From WRAI01 sp031549605 (GTDB taxonomy: Bacteria; Bacillota; Clostridia; Oscillospirales; UBA929), in the NCBI GenBank assembly GCA_031549605.1, contig JAVBPM010000072.1, forward strand, positions 1 to 45,857: a DNA stretch of 45,857 bases. The letters are read 5' to 3'. The notes under the pieces are model-generated. The model saw nothing but the letters and a program-made list of their open reading frames with translations. It had not been told where the DNA came from and did no database searches. Positions 33,234 through 40,639 of the stretch are shown one piece after another. How positions within the stretch are numbered: position 1 is the stretch's first letter; each line of letters opens with the position of its first letter. The position numbers were made by a program, and so were the translations under genes.

Positions 33234-34289
33234 TTAACCCTCCTTTTGCGCGTCGGTAATGGCGTTGAGAATTTGCTCGGCGGTCGGCACCATGCCGCCT
33301 ACACGGTGGCACAGCGACACGGGACGTCGGCACTCAATCGACAGCTTGACGTCCTCAATCATCTGGCCCATGCTCATTTCCACGCTGACAAAGGCCTTGG
33401 CGGTGTCGGCCAGCTTGGCCAGCGCCGCGCTGGGGAACGGCCACAGCGTAATGGGGCGCAGCAGGCCGACCTTGATGCCCTGCTCGCGCGCGGCGTGAAT
33501 GGCGTTTTTGGCGATGCGCGAGGTGGCGCCGTAGGCGACCAAAACGACGTCGGCGTCGTCGGTCAGATACTGCTCGCAGCGCGCCTCGGTCTGCTTAATG
33601 TGCTCGTAGCGCTTGAAGCGGTCAAAGTTGGTCTGCTCCAGCACCTCGGGCTGCAGAAACAGCGAGTTGACAATGTTGCGGCCCGTGTGGTTGTCGGTGC
33701 CGGTAACCGCCCAGTCTTTGGCCGGCAAATCAGCCACCTGCGGCGGCGTCAGCTCGACCGGCTCCATCATCTGGCCCAGAATGCCGTCACCCAGTATCAT
33801 GGCCGTCATGCGGTAGCGGTCGGCCATGTCAAAGGCGGCGTAGGTGCAGTCGACCATCTCCTGAATCGAGTTGGGCGCCAGCACAATTAAATGAAAGTCG
33901 CCGTGACCGGCGCTGCGCGTGGCCTGAAAGTAGTCGGCCTGTGACGGCTGGATGCCGCCCAGACCCGGGCCGCCGCGCTGGATGTTGACGATAACGGCTG
34001 GCAGGTCGCTGCCAGCCAGGTAGGACAAGCCCTCGGCCTTGAGGCTGATGCCCGGGCTGGAGCTGCTGGTCATCACGCGCACACCGGCCGCCGACGCGCC
34101 CAGCACCATGTTAATGGCGGCAATTTCGCTCTCGGCCTGTAAATAAGTACCGCCCAGCTTGGGCATACGCTTGGCCATATAGGCGGCCAGCTCGGTCTGC
34201 GGTGTAATGGGGTAGCCGAAAAAGTGGCGGCAACCGGCCAGTATGGCGGCTTCGGCAATGGCTTCATTGCCCTTCATCAGCACTTTCAT
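33234..34289 (-). CDS. korA: 2-oxoacid:ferredoxin oxidoreductase, alpha subunit
   Basis: 351 residues: pyrimidine-binding domain starting MKGNEAIAEAAILAGCRHFF, GYPITPQTELAAYMAKRM (substrate arm) and YLQAESEIAAINMVLGASAA; then TSSSSPGISLKAEGLSYLAG and the ferredoxin-oxidoreductase domain II to the end. This four-subunit arrangement (separate alpha, beta, gamma, ferredoxin) is common in Clostridia for 2-oxoglutarate or 2-oxoisovalerate enzymes. ATG overlaps the ferredoxin stop by four bases. Confidence 0.93.
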   Translation of the reverse strand: MKVLMKGNEAIAEAAILAGCRHFFGYPITPQTELAAYMAKRMPKLGGTYLQAESEIAAINMVLGASAAGVRVMTSSSSPGISLKAEGLSYLAGSDLPAVIVNIQRGGPGLGGIQPSQADYFQATRSAGHGDFHLIVLAPNSIQEMVDCTYAAFDMADRYRMTAMILGDGILGQMMEPVELTPPQVADLPAKDWAVTGTDNHTGRNIVNSLFLQPEVLEQTNFDRFKRYEHIKQTEARCEQYLTDDADVVLVAYGATSRIAKNAIHAAREQGIKVGLLRPITLWPFPSAALAKLADTAKAFVSVEMSMGQMIEDVKLSIECRRPVSLCHRVGGMVPTAEQILNAITDAQKEG

Positions 34290-34507
34290 GCTTTTTTGTC
34301 CTCCTTTTCGACTTTAATCACGACGTCGGGGCACATCTGCGCGCAAAAGGCGCAGCTGATGCAGGCGGCCTCGTCGGTCAGCTCGGCCGGACGGAAGCCG
34401 CGCGCGTTCATCACCGTGCCCGACAGCCTTAGCAGCTTTTTGGGACAGACGGCCACGCACAGCCCGCAACCCTTGCAGCGGTCGGTGTTGATGGTCAGTT
34501 TTGCCAT
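34286..34507 (-). CDS. korD: 2[4Fe-4S] ferredoxin, delta subunit
   Basis: 73 residues with two CxxCxxCxxxC clusters: CKGCGLCVAVCPKK (~11-24) and CISCAFCAQMCPD (~51-63). Carries electrons from the oxoacid enzyme. ATG at 34507 with AAGGAGTG upstream; an in-frame codon further upstream lies inside the P-loop gene and has no ribosome site. Its stop overlaps korA. Confidence 0.92.
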   Translation of the reverse strand: MAKLTINTDRCKGCGLCVAVCPKKLLRLSGTVMNARGFRPAELTDEAACISCAFCAQMCPDVVIKVEKEDKKA

Positions 34508-34535
34508 GGGATCACTCCTTATATCTTGTCGTGGG

Positions 34536-35189
34536 CTAAAGCCCGAAGCGGTTGTCAATCAGAGTCAGCGCCAGCGTCTCGCCGTGTTGCCACTGCGCTG
34601 CCAGCGGTTCACGCAGGCAGGTCAGCACCACCGGCAGACCGGTCAGCGCCGCCAGCTCGGCCATGTAGGGCAGGCTGGCCTCGACCTCGGCCAGTGTCGT
34701 GGCCGCGCCGAGGTTGGCGTTGTTGACCAGTGCGGTAAACGCAAGGTGCGCCGCCTGCTCCATCTCGCGCATCAGCGCCAGCGCGTCGCGCGGTGTTGCC
34801 GCCAGCGGGCGATAGGCGTTGCAGACCAGCCAAAGTTCGTGCGGCAGTCCGGCGATGTCGTCGGCATAGCGCCCCAGTGCCGTCATGCCGCGGTCGTCGC
34901 CGCCGACGTCGAGTATCGTGTGTGCCTGTGCGTTGTCAAAGGCGGCGCGCACATCACCCGGCAGGGCGGGTGACTCGAGGTTGGTGTTGGCGTAAGGCGA
35001 GGCAATCAGCTTAATGCCTTGTTGCTGTAACAGCGGCGCGGCGTCGGCGGTGCGGAAATAGGGGTTGACAATGTCGAGGTCACACAGCTGCACCTGCTGT
35101 CCGGCGGCACGTTGCGCCAGCGCGTAGTTGACGGCGATGTTGGTCTTGCCGCTGCCGTAGTGACCGGCAAAGATGGTCAGCCGGTTCAT
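34536..35189 (-). CDS. SIMIBI/ParA-like P-loop NTPase
   Basis: 217 residues. Walker A is GHYGSGKTNIAVNYALA (8-24); a switch-like DLDIVNPYFRTADA follows at about 36-49, and ILDVGGDDRGM (~90-100) resembles Walker B. Similar to uncharacterised MinD/CobQ-like ATPases. Start at 35189 has GGAGGTGA upstream. First gene of the kor operon, 28 bp before the ferredoxin gene, so it may serve assembly or cofactor loading of the oxidoreductase; that is inference from position only. Confidence 0.75.
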   Translation of the reverse strand: MNRLTIFAGHYGSGKTNIAVNYALAQRAAGQQVQLCDLDIVNPYFRTADAAPLLQQQGIKLIASPYANTNLESPALPGDVRAAFDNAQAHTILDVGGDDRGMTALGRYADDIAGLPHELWLVCNAYRPLAATPRDALALMREMEQAAHLAFTALVNNANLGAATTLAEVEASLPYMAELAALTGLPVVLTCLREPLAAQWQHGETLALTLIDNRFGL

Positions 35190-35213
35190 AGCCGTCACCT
35201 CCAGATTTGAATA

Positions 35214-35242
35214 ATTATAATCCATTTATGCAGACTTGGCAA
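35214..35242 (-). promoter_or_regulatory. Promoter of the kor operon
   Basis: Minus strand: TTGCCA (35237-35242), 17 bp, TATAAT (35214-35219), 24 bp before the P-loop ATG. Confidence 0.7.
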
Positions 35243-35297
35243 TGTCAGCTTTCGCCAAAATTGCCGCGGAGCGAGCGCCGGAGATGGGCAACATTCC

Positions 35298-35326
35298 TTG
35301 ACTTTGCCCTGTCGCTCCTCTATAAT
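35298..35326 (+). promoter_or_regulatory. Promoter of the pyridoxamine kinase gene
   Basis: TTGACT (35298-35303), 17 bp, TATAAT (35321-35326), 30 bp before the GTG start. Confidence 0.75.
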
Positions 35327-35356
35327 GACGATACTTTGCGGGGGGAGTGATGCGCT

Positions 35357-36175
35357 GTGAAACAGATGCCGCGCGTGGCGGCGGTGCACGATTTGTCGGG
35401 CTACGGGCTGTGCTCGCTGGCCGTGGCGCTGCCGGTGCTGGCAACGATGCAGGTCGACACCTGCCCACTGCTGACCGCCTACCTCTCCTCGCACACCGGC
35501 TACGAGGGCTTTACCTTTGCCGACATGACCGACGAGCTGACCGCCGTGGTTGACCACTGGCAGTTGCTGGGCCTGCGCTTTGACGCGCTCTATTCCGGCT
35601 TTCTCGGCTCGGCGCGGCAGATTGGCGTGGTTGAGCACGCCATCGAGACCTTTGCGCCGCCCGTGGTGCTGGTCGACCCCGTCATGGGCGATAACGGGCG
35701 CGTGTACAAAACCTACACCGCCGAGATGTGTGCGCTGATGCGCCGACTGGCCGACCGCGCCACGCTGCTGACGCCCAATCTGACCGAGGCGGCTATCTTG
35801 CTGGGTCAACAGCCCGACACGATGCCGTCCGACGCTCAGTTGCGCGACTGGCTGGTGCAGCTGGCCGAAGAGCGGCGTGACGTCGTACTGACCGGTCTGC
35901 GCGACGGCGACAGCGTCACGACGCTGGTGTATAGTCGCGATACCGGCACTGTCAGCGAGGTCAGCCGCAGCTTTGTCGGCTGCGACTACCACGGCACGGG
36001 CGACTTGTTTGCCTCGGTGCTGCTGGGCGCTGTGCTCAACGGCAAGACGCTGGCCGAGGCCTGTGCGCTGGCCGCCGACTTTGTCGCCGCCGCCGCGCGC
36101 TACACCGCCGACCACCTGCCGCAGTCGCGCGACATCGCCTTTGCGCCGGTGCTGGGTCGGTTGATCAGCCTATGA
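35357..36175 (+). CDS. Pyridoxamine/pyridoxal kinase family protein
   Basis: 272 residues of the ribokinase-like PdxK/PdxY type. VAAVHDLSGYGLCSLAVALP (7-26) begins the domain; VDPVMGDNGRVYKTY (~111-125), LLTPNLTEAAILLG (~136-149), and the anion-hole/catalytic motif CDYHGTGDLFASVLLGAV with Asp at GTGD (~216). It phosphorylates vitamin B6 vitamers. GTG start nine bases after GGGGGG. Overlaps the next gene (ATGA). Confidence 0.88.
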   Translation: MKQMPRVAAVHDLSGYGLCSLAVALPVLATMQVDTCPLLTAYLSSHTGYEGFTFADMTDELTAVVDHWQLLGLRFDALYSGFLGSARQIGVVEHAIETFAPPVVLVDPVMGDNGRVYKTYTAEMCALMRRLADRATLLTPNLTEAAILLGQQPDTMPSDAQLRDWLVQLAEERRDVVLTGLRDGDSVTTLVYSRDTGTVSEVSRSFVGCDYHGTGDLFASVLLGAVLNGKTLAEACALAADFVAAAARYTADHLPQSRDIAFAPVLGRLISL

Positions 36176-36882
36176 AGGTCACCACCTATAAAAAAGAACA
36201 CCCGACCTCCTACGCGCTGGGCGCGTCGCTGGTCTTTGAATTGCTGCGCGCCGCGCCGCATCGCTGCCGCCGTGTGCTGGTCAGCGACGCGTACGTCGAC
36301 CGCGACGGCAAGCTGGCGGCGCTGTGCGCCGCGCACGGCGTGCCGGTGCAACCCAACAGCCGCGCGGTCAATATGCTGTCGCCCAAGGACAACTGCTTTG
36401 TCGTCGGCGAGTTTGACAAGCAGTCGGCGCCCGTGGCGCCCGACGTTGACCACATTGTGCTGGTCGATCCGTCCGACAGGGGCAATGTCGGCACGGTCAT
36501 TCGCACCGCCGCCGCTTTTGGCTGGGGGCAGGTGGTGGTCATCGGCGGCGTTGACGTCAATCACCCCAAGGTAGTGCGCGCGTCGATGGGCGCGTTTTTT
36601 CACTGTCCCGTGGCGGTGTGCGCTGATTTTGAAAGCTATCGCGCGGCGGCGGGTACGCGCGCGTATTTTCCCTTTATGCTAACCGGCGCTACGCCGCTGC
36701 ATGATTTGAAACGACCACAGGGCAACGTGTCGCTGCTGTTTGGCAACGAGGCGTCCGGCCTGCCCGAGTGCTTTGCGGCGGTCGGCACACCGGTTAAAAT
36801 CAGGCAGAGCCGCCTTGTCGATTCGCTGAGTTTGCCCATGGCGGTTGCCGTTGGCGCCTATCATCTGACAGCTGTCGATTGA
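36172..36882 (+). CDS. TrmH/SpoU-family RNA 2'-O-methyltransferase
   Basis: 236 residues. SPOUT knot motifs: VDPSDRGNVGTVIRTAAAFG (~101-120, motif 1 with Asn and Arg), LLFGNEASGLPE (~188-199, motif 2) and RLVDSLSLPMAVAVGAYHL (motif 3). A ~95-residue N-terminal substrate-binding part precedes, so a 23S rRNA or tRNA ribose methyltransferase using S-adenosylmethionine is likely. ATG overlaps the previous stop. Exact target nucleotide unknown. Confidence 0.9.
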   Translation: MKVTTYKKEHPTSYALGASLVFELLRAAPHRCRRVLVSDAYVDRDGKLAALCAAHGVPVQPNSRAVNMLSPKDNCFVVGEFDKQSAPVAPDVDHIVLVDPSDRGNVGTVIRTAAAFGWGQVVVIGGVDVNHPKVVRASMGAFFHCPVAVCADFESYRAAAGTRAYFPFMLTGATPLHDLKRPQGNVSLLFGNEASGLPECFAAVGTPVKIRQSRLVDSLSLPMAVAVGAYHLTAVD

Positions 36883-36993
36883 TTTTCACAGCTTGTTCAC
36901 AAAATTAGGCGTATTTCTTTGCATTCGGTTCATACTTTAGACATAAATGCCGTTTATACTCATGTCAGAAAGCAGATGAGAGGAGCGACAAGC

Positions 36994-38379
36994 ATGGACG
37001 AGTTCAACAACAATCAAAACAACGGCACGGACAACCAGCCGCAGTCCAATTACTACTACGGCTACCAGTCCTACCAGCAACCGACCTACGAGCAGGCGGT
37101 GATTCCAACGCCCATCGAGCTTGAGCCGGTACGCGCCAAACGCAAAAAAACGGCGGCGCCGTGGATTGCCGCACTGGTGGTCACCTGCATGGTGGCCGGC
37201 GGCGGCGGAGCGCTAATCGGCGTCCAGCTGGCCGACAACAACGGCACGGCCAACCAGCCGTCAGTGGCAGCCACCGACACGCCCAACGGCGCAGCCGCGA
37301 CCAAGTCGCCCGAAGCCACCTCAGTGGTGCAGAGCCTGCCCTCGGGCACGCAGCTAACCGCCGCGCAGATTTTTGAGCGCTGCAATCAGGGCACCGTCGC
37401 CATTTCAACCGAGCAGAATGGACGCAACGTCTTTGGCCGCAGCACCACGCAGTCGGCGGCCGGTTCCGGCTTTATCATCAGCAAGGACGGCTACATCATC
37501 ACCAACCATCACGTCATCGCCGGTGCCAACAAGGTCACCGTGCTACTCTACGACGGCACCAAGTATGACGCCAAGGTCATAGGCAGCGACCAGCAGAGCG
37601 ACATCGCCGTGCTGAAAGTCGAGGCCAACAATCTGGCCGCGCTGGAGCTGGGCACCTCGGCCAATATCAAGGTCGGCGACATTGTCTACGCCATCGGCAA
37701 CCCGCTGGGCGAGCTGGCCAACACGCTGACCAACGGCATCGTCAGTGCGCTCGATCGCGAGATTACCATCGACAACGACGACGGCACCGCCAACTCGTTG
37801 AACCTGATGCAGACGAACGCCGCCATTAGCCCCGGCAACTCGGGTGGCCCGCTGATTAACGCCTACGGACAGGTCATTGCTGTCGTCAACGCCAAGAGCG
37901 TCAGCTCGGGCGTCGAGGGTCTGGGCTTTGCCATCCCGATGGACGACGCGCAGGAAATCATCAACGATATTATGAAAAACGGCACCGTGACGACACGCGC
38001 CAGCCTCAACATCAACGCCGCCGACTTCTACGAGGTGCGCGGCAACGGTCAGGTCACCATCCCCGGCGCCGGTGTGTCTAGCGTCGTCGAGGGCGGCGCC
38101 GCCGACAAGGCCGGTATTAAAGAAGACGACATCATCACCGCCATTGACGGCAAGAATATCGAGAACAAGGACGCGCTGGTCAAGGCGCTGCGCGACTATA
38201 AGGTCGGCGACAAGGTAGTGCTGACCGTCGACCGCAACAAGCAGGAGCTGAAAATCACCGTCGAGCTGGGTGCGCCTATGGCAGCGCCCGAGGACGAATC
38301 GACCAGCGGCGGCAACGACAACGGGCAGCAACCGCCCGAAATTAACCCCGACGACCCCTTCGGCTTCTTCGGCGGCTAA
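36994..38379 (+). CDS. HtrA/DegP-like membrane-anchored serine protease
   Basis: 461 residues. A polar, Asn/Tyr/Gln-rich cytoplasmic part (1-~53), one membrane helix (56-80), a linker, a trypsin-like domain with catalytic His (IITNHHVIAGA, ~172), Asp (QSDIAVLKVEA, ~203) and Ser (ISPGNSGGPLINAYG, ~283), then a PDZ domain (~345-445, GGAADKAGIKEDDIITAIDG) and an acidic tail. Degrades misfolded proteins at the outer face of the membrane. ATG at 36994 has GAGGAG upstream; the frame extends further upstream without a ribosome site. Monocistronic; a duplicated terminator follows. Confidence 0.94.
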   Translation: MDEFNNNQNNGTDNQPQSNYYYGYQSYQQPTYEQAVIPTPIELEPVRAKRKKTAAPWIAALVVTCMVAGGGGALIGVQLADNNGTANQPSVAATDTPNGAAATKSPEATSVVQSLPSGTQLTAAQIFERCNQGTVAISTEQNGRNVFGRSTTQSAAGSGFIISKDGYIITNHHVIAGANKVTVLLYDGTKYDAKVIGSDQQSDIAVLKVEANNLAALELGTSANIKVGDIVYAIGNPLGELANTLTNGIVSALDREITIDNDDGTANSLNLMQTNAAISPGNSGGPLINAYGQVIAVVNAKSVSSGVEGLGFAIPMDDAQEIINDIMKNGTVTTRASLNINAADFYEVRGNGQVTIPGAGVSSVVEGGAADKAGIKEDDIITAIDGKNIENKDALVKALRDYKVGDKVVLTVDRNKQELKITVELGAPMAAPEDESTSGGNDNGQQPPEINPDDPFGFFGG

Positions 38380-38420
38380 TCATTCTGATACCTTTCTCAC
38401 ATTTTTCATACCCCTCTTTC

Positions 38421-38460
38421 AGCAACAAGACCGGCTCACACGAGCCGGTCTTGTTGCGTC
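38421..38460 (+). terminator. Terminator hairpin, left copy at repeat element C
   Basis: A 16 bp perfect stem (38422-38437 with 38442-38457, loop ACAC) 41 bp after the htrA stop. An identical 40 bp copy is at 38710-38749. Confidence 0.8.
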
Positions 38461-38709
38461 AGCGTGTCAAAAAGCTTGTTTTTTGCACGCTGACAGACTG
38501 ACAAAGAAGTGCGCAGGCAAAGAAACGCTGTCCGTCGGCGTACGATGGTACGCTAGGGGAGCGTTTCTGCAGCAAGAAAAACCATTGCGGCGCAGCGATC
38601 TTGTCGATGCGCCGCAAATCGTTAGCCGAGAATCAAAACGCAGCCTTACGTCGCCGTTTTCTCTCATTTCTGACACTGGTTTTACGGTGCGCGCTTTTTT
38701 GACAGTCTG
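38461..38709 (+). mobile_element. Terminator-associated repeat element, copy C
   Basis: 249 bp, same family and orientation as copy B. Starts AGCGTGTCAAAAAGC (or CAGCGTG if the base before it is included) and ends with the complement of CAGACTGTCAAAAAAGCGC. Internal hairpins: end hairpin 38461-38491, GAAACGCTGTCC stem with changed partner (38522-38567) and a perfect 10 bp stem TTGCGGCGCA/TGCGCCGCAA (38585-38617). Non-coding; lies between convergent htrA and the YlmC-like gene. Flanked by identical 40 bp terminator copies, which suggests the youngest insertion of the three. Confidence 0.82.
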
Positions 38710-38749
38710 AGCAACAAGACCGGCTCACACGAGCCGGTCTTGTTGCGTC
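38710..38749 (-). terminator. Terminator hairpin, right copy at repeat element C
   Basis: Exact copy of 38421-38460. No gene end lies near it on the minus strand (the YlmC-like stop is ~190 bp away and has its own hairpin). Confidence 0.75.
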
Positions 38750-38904
38750 TTGGGGCAGGGGAGGGCTATCGGGCGCGCAACCGGACGACTAACGGCCGCG
38801 GCCTTTCCCGCTTCCGAAACAAGCAAATACTCGAAACAGCCGCCGTGACTTCAAGGTCACAGCGTCTATTCCGAGTATTCGCCCGCTTTCGGAAGGGAGA
38901 AAGA
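38750..38904. other. Non-coding stretch with nested stem-loop
   Basis: About 155 bp with no gene. Three nested stems are visible: CTTCCGAAA (38811-38819) with TTTCGGAAG (38887-38895); AATACTCG (38826-38833) with CGAGTATT (38872-38879); GTGAC (38845-38849) with GTCAC (38856-38860). A structured RNA on either strand, or a vestige of another element, would fit. No known family recognised. Confidence 0.45.
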
Positions 38905-38905
38905 C

Positions 38906-38932
38906 GCGCAGCCGTAAGCCGTCCGGCTGCGC
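38906..38932 (-). terminator. Terminator of the YlmC-like gene
   Basis: GCGCAGCCG/CGGCTGCGC stem, then TCTTTCTCCCTT on the minus strand; seven bases beyond the stop codon. Confidence 0.75.
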
Positions 38933-38938
38933 GCACCA

Positions 38939-39259
38939 TTAGACAAAGAACCCCCGCCGTATCCGCTCGTGTCGATGCTTGCGCTCGTCAAACTCGACCA
39001 GGATTGCATCCTGCCCGATGGTTTTGATGCACTCCCAGGGGATGATGTAGTCGTCCTTGCGGCCCAGTAAGCCAAAAAACTTGCTGGGGCCGGGCACAAC
39101 AATGGCCACCAGCCGGCCAAAGGTCATGTCCACCAGCACGTCGCACGGAAAGCCGAGACGGCACCCGTCGCAAACGTTGATGACCTCCTTGCAGCGGATA
39201 TCGGCAATGCGGCTTTGGTGACAGTCGCAGTGTTCTTTATGGTGAATGGCACACTTCAT
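38939..39259 (-). CDS. YlmC/YmxH-like PRC-barrel protein
   Basis: 106 residues. The core (about 20-95) follows the YlmC/YmxH family of sporulating Firmicutes: RIADIRCKEVINVCDGCRLG, then VLVDMTFGRLVAIVVPG and a C-terminal strand pair IIPWECIKTIGQDAILVEF. Members are linked to sporulation but lack a firm biochemical role. The N-terminus adds CAIHHKEHCDCHQ, a Cys/His cluster that could bind metal. ATG at 39259 has GGGGGCG upstream. Preceded by an RBS-overlapping hairpin. Confidence 0.8.
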   Translation of the reverse strand: MKCAIHHKEHCDCHQSRIADIRCKEVINVCDGCRLGFPCDVLVDMTFGRLVAIVVPGPSKFFGLLGRKDDYIIPWECIKTIGQDAILVEFDERKHRHERIRRGFFV

Positions 39260-39264
39260 AGCAA

Positions 39265-39298
39265 AACGCCCCCTCGGCATAGCCTATGAGGCGGCGTT
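39265..39298 (-). promoter_or_regulatory. Hairpin that overlaps the YlmC-like ribosome site / hisE terminator
   Basis: AACGCCCCCTC (39265-39275) pairs with GAGGCGGCGTT (39288-39298), one mismatch. On the minus strand it is followed by TTTTGC. It could end the hisI-hisE transcript, and its 3' arm contains the Shine-Dalgarno of the next gene, so read-through RNA would hide that site. Confidence 0.55.
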
Positions 39299-39319
39299 GT
39301 TGTCCTATGCAAGCAATGC

Positions 39320-39646
39320 TCAGCTCAGCTTGTCGCTCTGTGTCTCCTGCTTTTTGTTGCCGATTTTCAGTGTGCGCGCCGCCAGTTCATCGGTCAGTGC
39401 CTCAAGCGGCAGACCCTGATTGACCATCAGCACCGTCATGTGGTACAGCAAATCAGCCAATTCGCCGGTCAGCTCGGCGTTGTCGTTGTTTTTGGCGGCC
39501 AGCACCGTTTCGGTGGCCTCCTCGCCAATTTTTTTGCAAATTTTGTCCAGACCCTTGTCAAACAGATAGCAGGTGTACGAGCCCTCCAGCCGCTCTGTCT
39601 TGCGCGCGGACACGGTGGCGTACAGCTGTTGCAGTATGTTGTCCAT
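39320..39646 (-). CDS. hisE: Phosphoribosyl-ATP pyrophosphatase
   Basis: 108 residues, second step of histidine synthesis. MazG-like helical fold: KTERLEGSYTCYLFDKGLDK, then KKIGEEATETVLAAKNNDNA (metal-binding EExxE) and GELADLLYHMTVLMVNQGLP. ATG at 39646 six bases after GAGGTGA; the frame runs much further upstream through hisI without meaning. Follows hisI by ten bases. In many bacteria hisI and hisE are fused; here they are separate. Confidence 0.93.
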   Translation of the reverse strand: MDNILQQLYATVSARKTERLEGSYTCYLFDKGLDKICKKIGEEATETVLAAKNNDNAELTGELADLLYHMTVLMVNQGLPLEALTDELAARTLKIGNKKQETQSDKLS

Positions 39647-39656
39647 ATGCTTCACC

Positions 39657-39971
39657 TCAGAGTAGTTTGTTGAAAAAGCAGGAGACCGCGCCGGTGTGGC
39701 AGGCGGGGCCGTCCGGCTTGACGGTGTAGAGCAGCGTGTCGTTGTCGCAGTCGGCGCTGACGCTGACGATGTGCAGCACGTTGCCCGACGTCGCGCCCTT
39801 GTGCCACAACGACTGGCGGCTGCGGCTCCAAAACCACGCCGTCTTGGTCTCCAGCGTCTTGGCCAGCGCTTCGGCGTTGACATAGGCCAGCATCAGCACT
39901 TGCTTGGTGTCGGAGTCCTGCACTACGGCGGGTATGAGCGCGCTCTTTTCAAAATAGCCAGATAAATCCAT
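39657..39971 (-). CDS. hisI: Phosphoribosyl-AMP cyclohydrolase
   Basis: 104 residues, third step of histidine synthesis. Zinc/magnesium motifs: AWFWSRSRQSLWHKGATSGN (~45-64) and SADCDNDTLLYTVKPDGPAC HTG (~72-94), with cysteines in the expected places. Start ATG lacks a strong ribosome site (GGTGATTG). The rest of the his operon is not in the window. Confidence 0.94.
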   Translation of the reverse strand: MDLSGYFEKSALIPAVVQDSDTKQVLMLAYVNAEALAKTLETKTAWFWSRSRQSLWHKGATSGNVLHIVSVSADCDNDTLLYTVKPDGPACHTGAVSCFFNKLL

Positions 39972-39996
39972 TTACAATCACCGCTGACAGCATACC

Positions 39997-40038
39997 AAAA
40001 AAAAGCGGCGCTGTCCATATGTAGGGGCGATTTGCCCC
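39997..40038 (-). terminator. Terminator-like hairpin after the coat-protein genes
   Basis: GGGGC-n5-GCCCC (40024-40038) immediately beyond the stop; an eight-T run follows about 20 bases later on the minus strand (39997-40004). The gap makes it weaker evidence than usual. Confidence 0.5.
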
Positions 40039-40039
40039 G

Positions 40040-40303
40040 CTAGCTATTGCTGAACTTGTCGCGCGCCATGGTCACGTCGTTGGCGGGCGCCTGCTTAACC
40101 GCGTACCAGCCGCGGCTGTTGGCGTCGTTAAACAGCTCGGCCTGAATGCAGTGCTCGTCCTTGAGTATGCTCAAAAAATCGGTGCGCAGCTGCTCGCTGA
40201 CACACTCGCCGGCAAAGGTGTTGTAGCTGGCGGCAATTTGCTTTTGGCTGGCGATGCAGTCGTTGACCGTCTCCTTGTCGCCCATTGTGCTGTTGGCGTT
40301 CAT
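40040..40303 (-). CDS. CotF-family spore coat protein
   Basis: 87 residues resembling the CotF family of coat proteins: MGDKETVNDCIASQKQIAAS then YNTFAGECVSEQLRTDFLSI and LKDEHCIQAELFNDANSRGW, a ferritin-like helical pair. Suggests the host sporulates or descends from sporulators. AAGGAGG precedes the ATG. Second gene of a two-gene unit with the small helical protein 12 bp upstream. Confidence 0.85.
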   Translation of the reverse strand: MNANSTMGDKETVNDCIASQKQIAASYNTFAGECVSEQLRTDFLSILKDEHCIQAELFNDANSRGWYAVKQAPANDVTMARDKFSNS

Positions 40304-40315
40304 GCGGCGTCCTCC

Positions 40316-40501
40316 TTATTTCAAATAGTTGACCAGTGTGTCAAAATGGCCCTGATGGCGGCTGGCAATGCTCTCCAGTCGCGACTTAATGGTGCTGTCG
40401 TTGCACTGGCTGGCCATGGTGCGGTACTTTTTCACCAACACCTGCTCGTAGCCCAGCTGATCCTCCAGCGCGGTCAGTTCCTTGGTGGTCAAATTGCTCA
40501 A
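40316..40501 (-). CDS. Small helical protein, coat-associated
   Basis: About 61 residues, mostly helix (LTALEDQLGYEQVLVKKYRT, then IKSRLESIASRHQGHFDTLV); it looks like the N-terminal helix pair of a ferritin-like/CotF protein. Start is uncertain: a TTG at 40501 lies eight bases after GGAG, while a GTG at 40510 adds three residues but sits on top of the ribosome site. Same unit as the CotF-like gene. Confidence 0.72.
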   Translation of the reverse strand: MSNLTTKELTALEDQLGYEQVLVKKYRTMASQCNDSTIKSRLESIASRHQGHFDTLVNYLK

Positions 40502-40587
40502 GAGTGTCACTCCTTTACAGTTTCACGGCGAAGCCGCGTTGTGCTTAGTATGTCGGAAAAAGTTGGGGTTATACTGCGCCGCATAGT

Positions 40588-40623
40588 AAAAAAACCTGCC
40601 GCAGCGCACTGCGGCAGGTTTTT
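40588..40623. terminator. Bidirectional terminator
   Basis: AAAACCTGCCGCAG and its complement (14 bp) around CGCA, with A and T runs on both sides; 17 bp beyond the stop of the gene at 40640. Confidence 0.85.
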
Positions 40624-40639
40624 GATGTGATGGTTGGCG

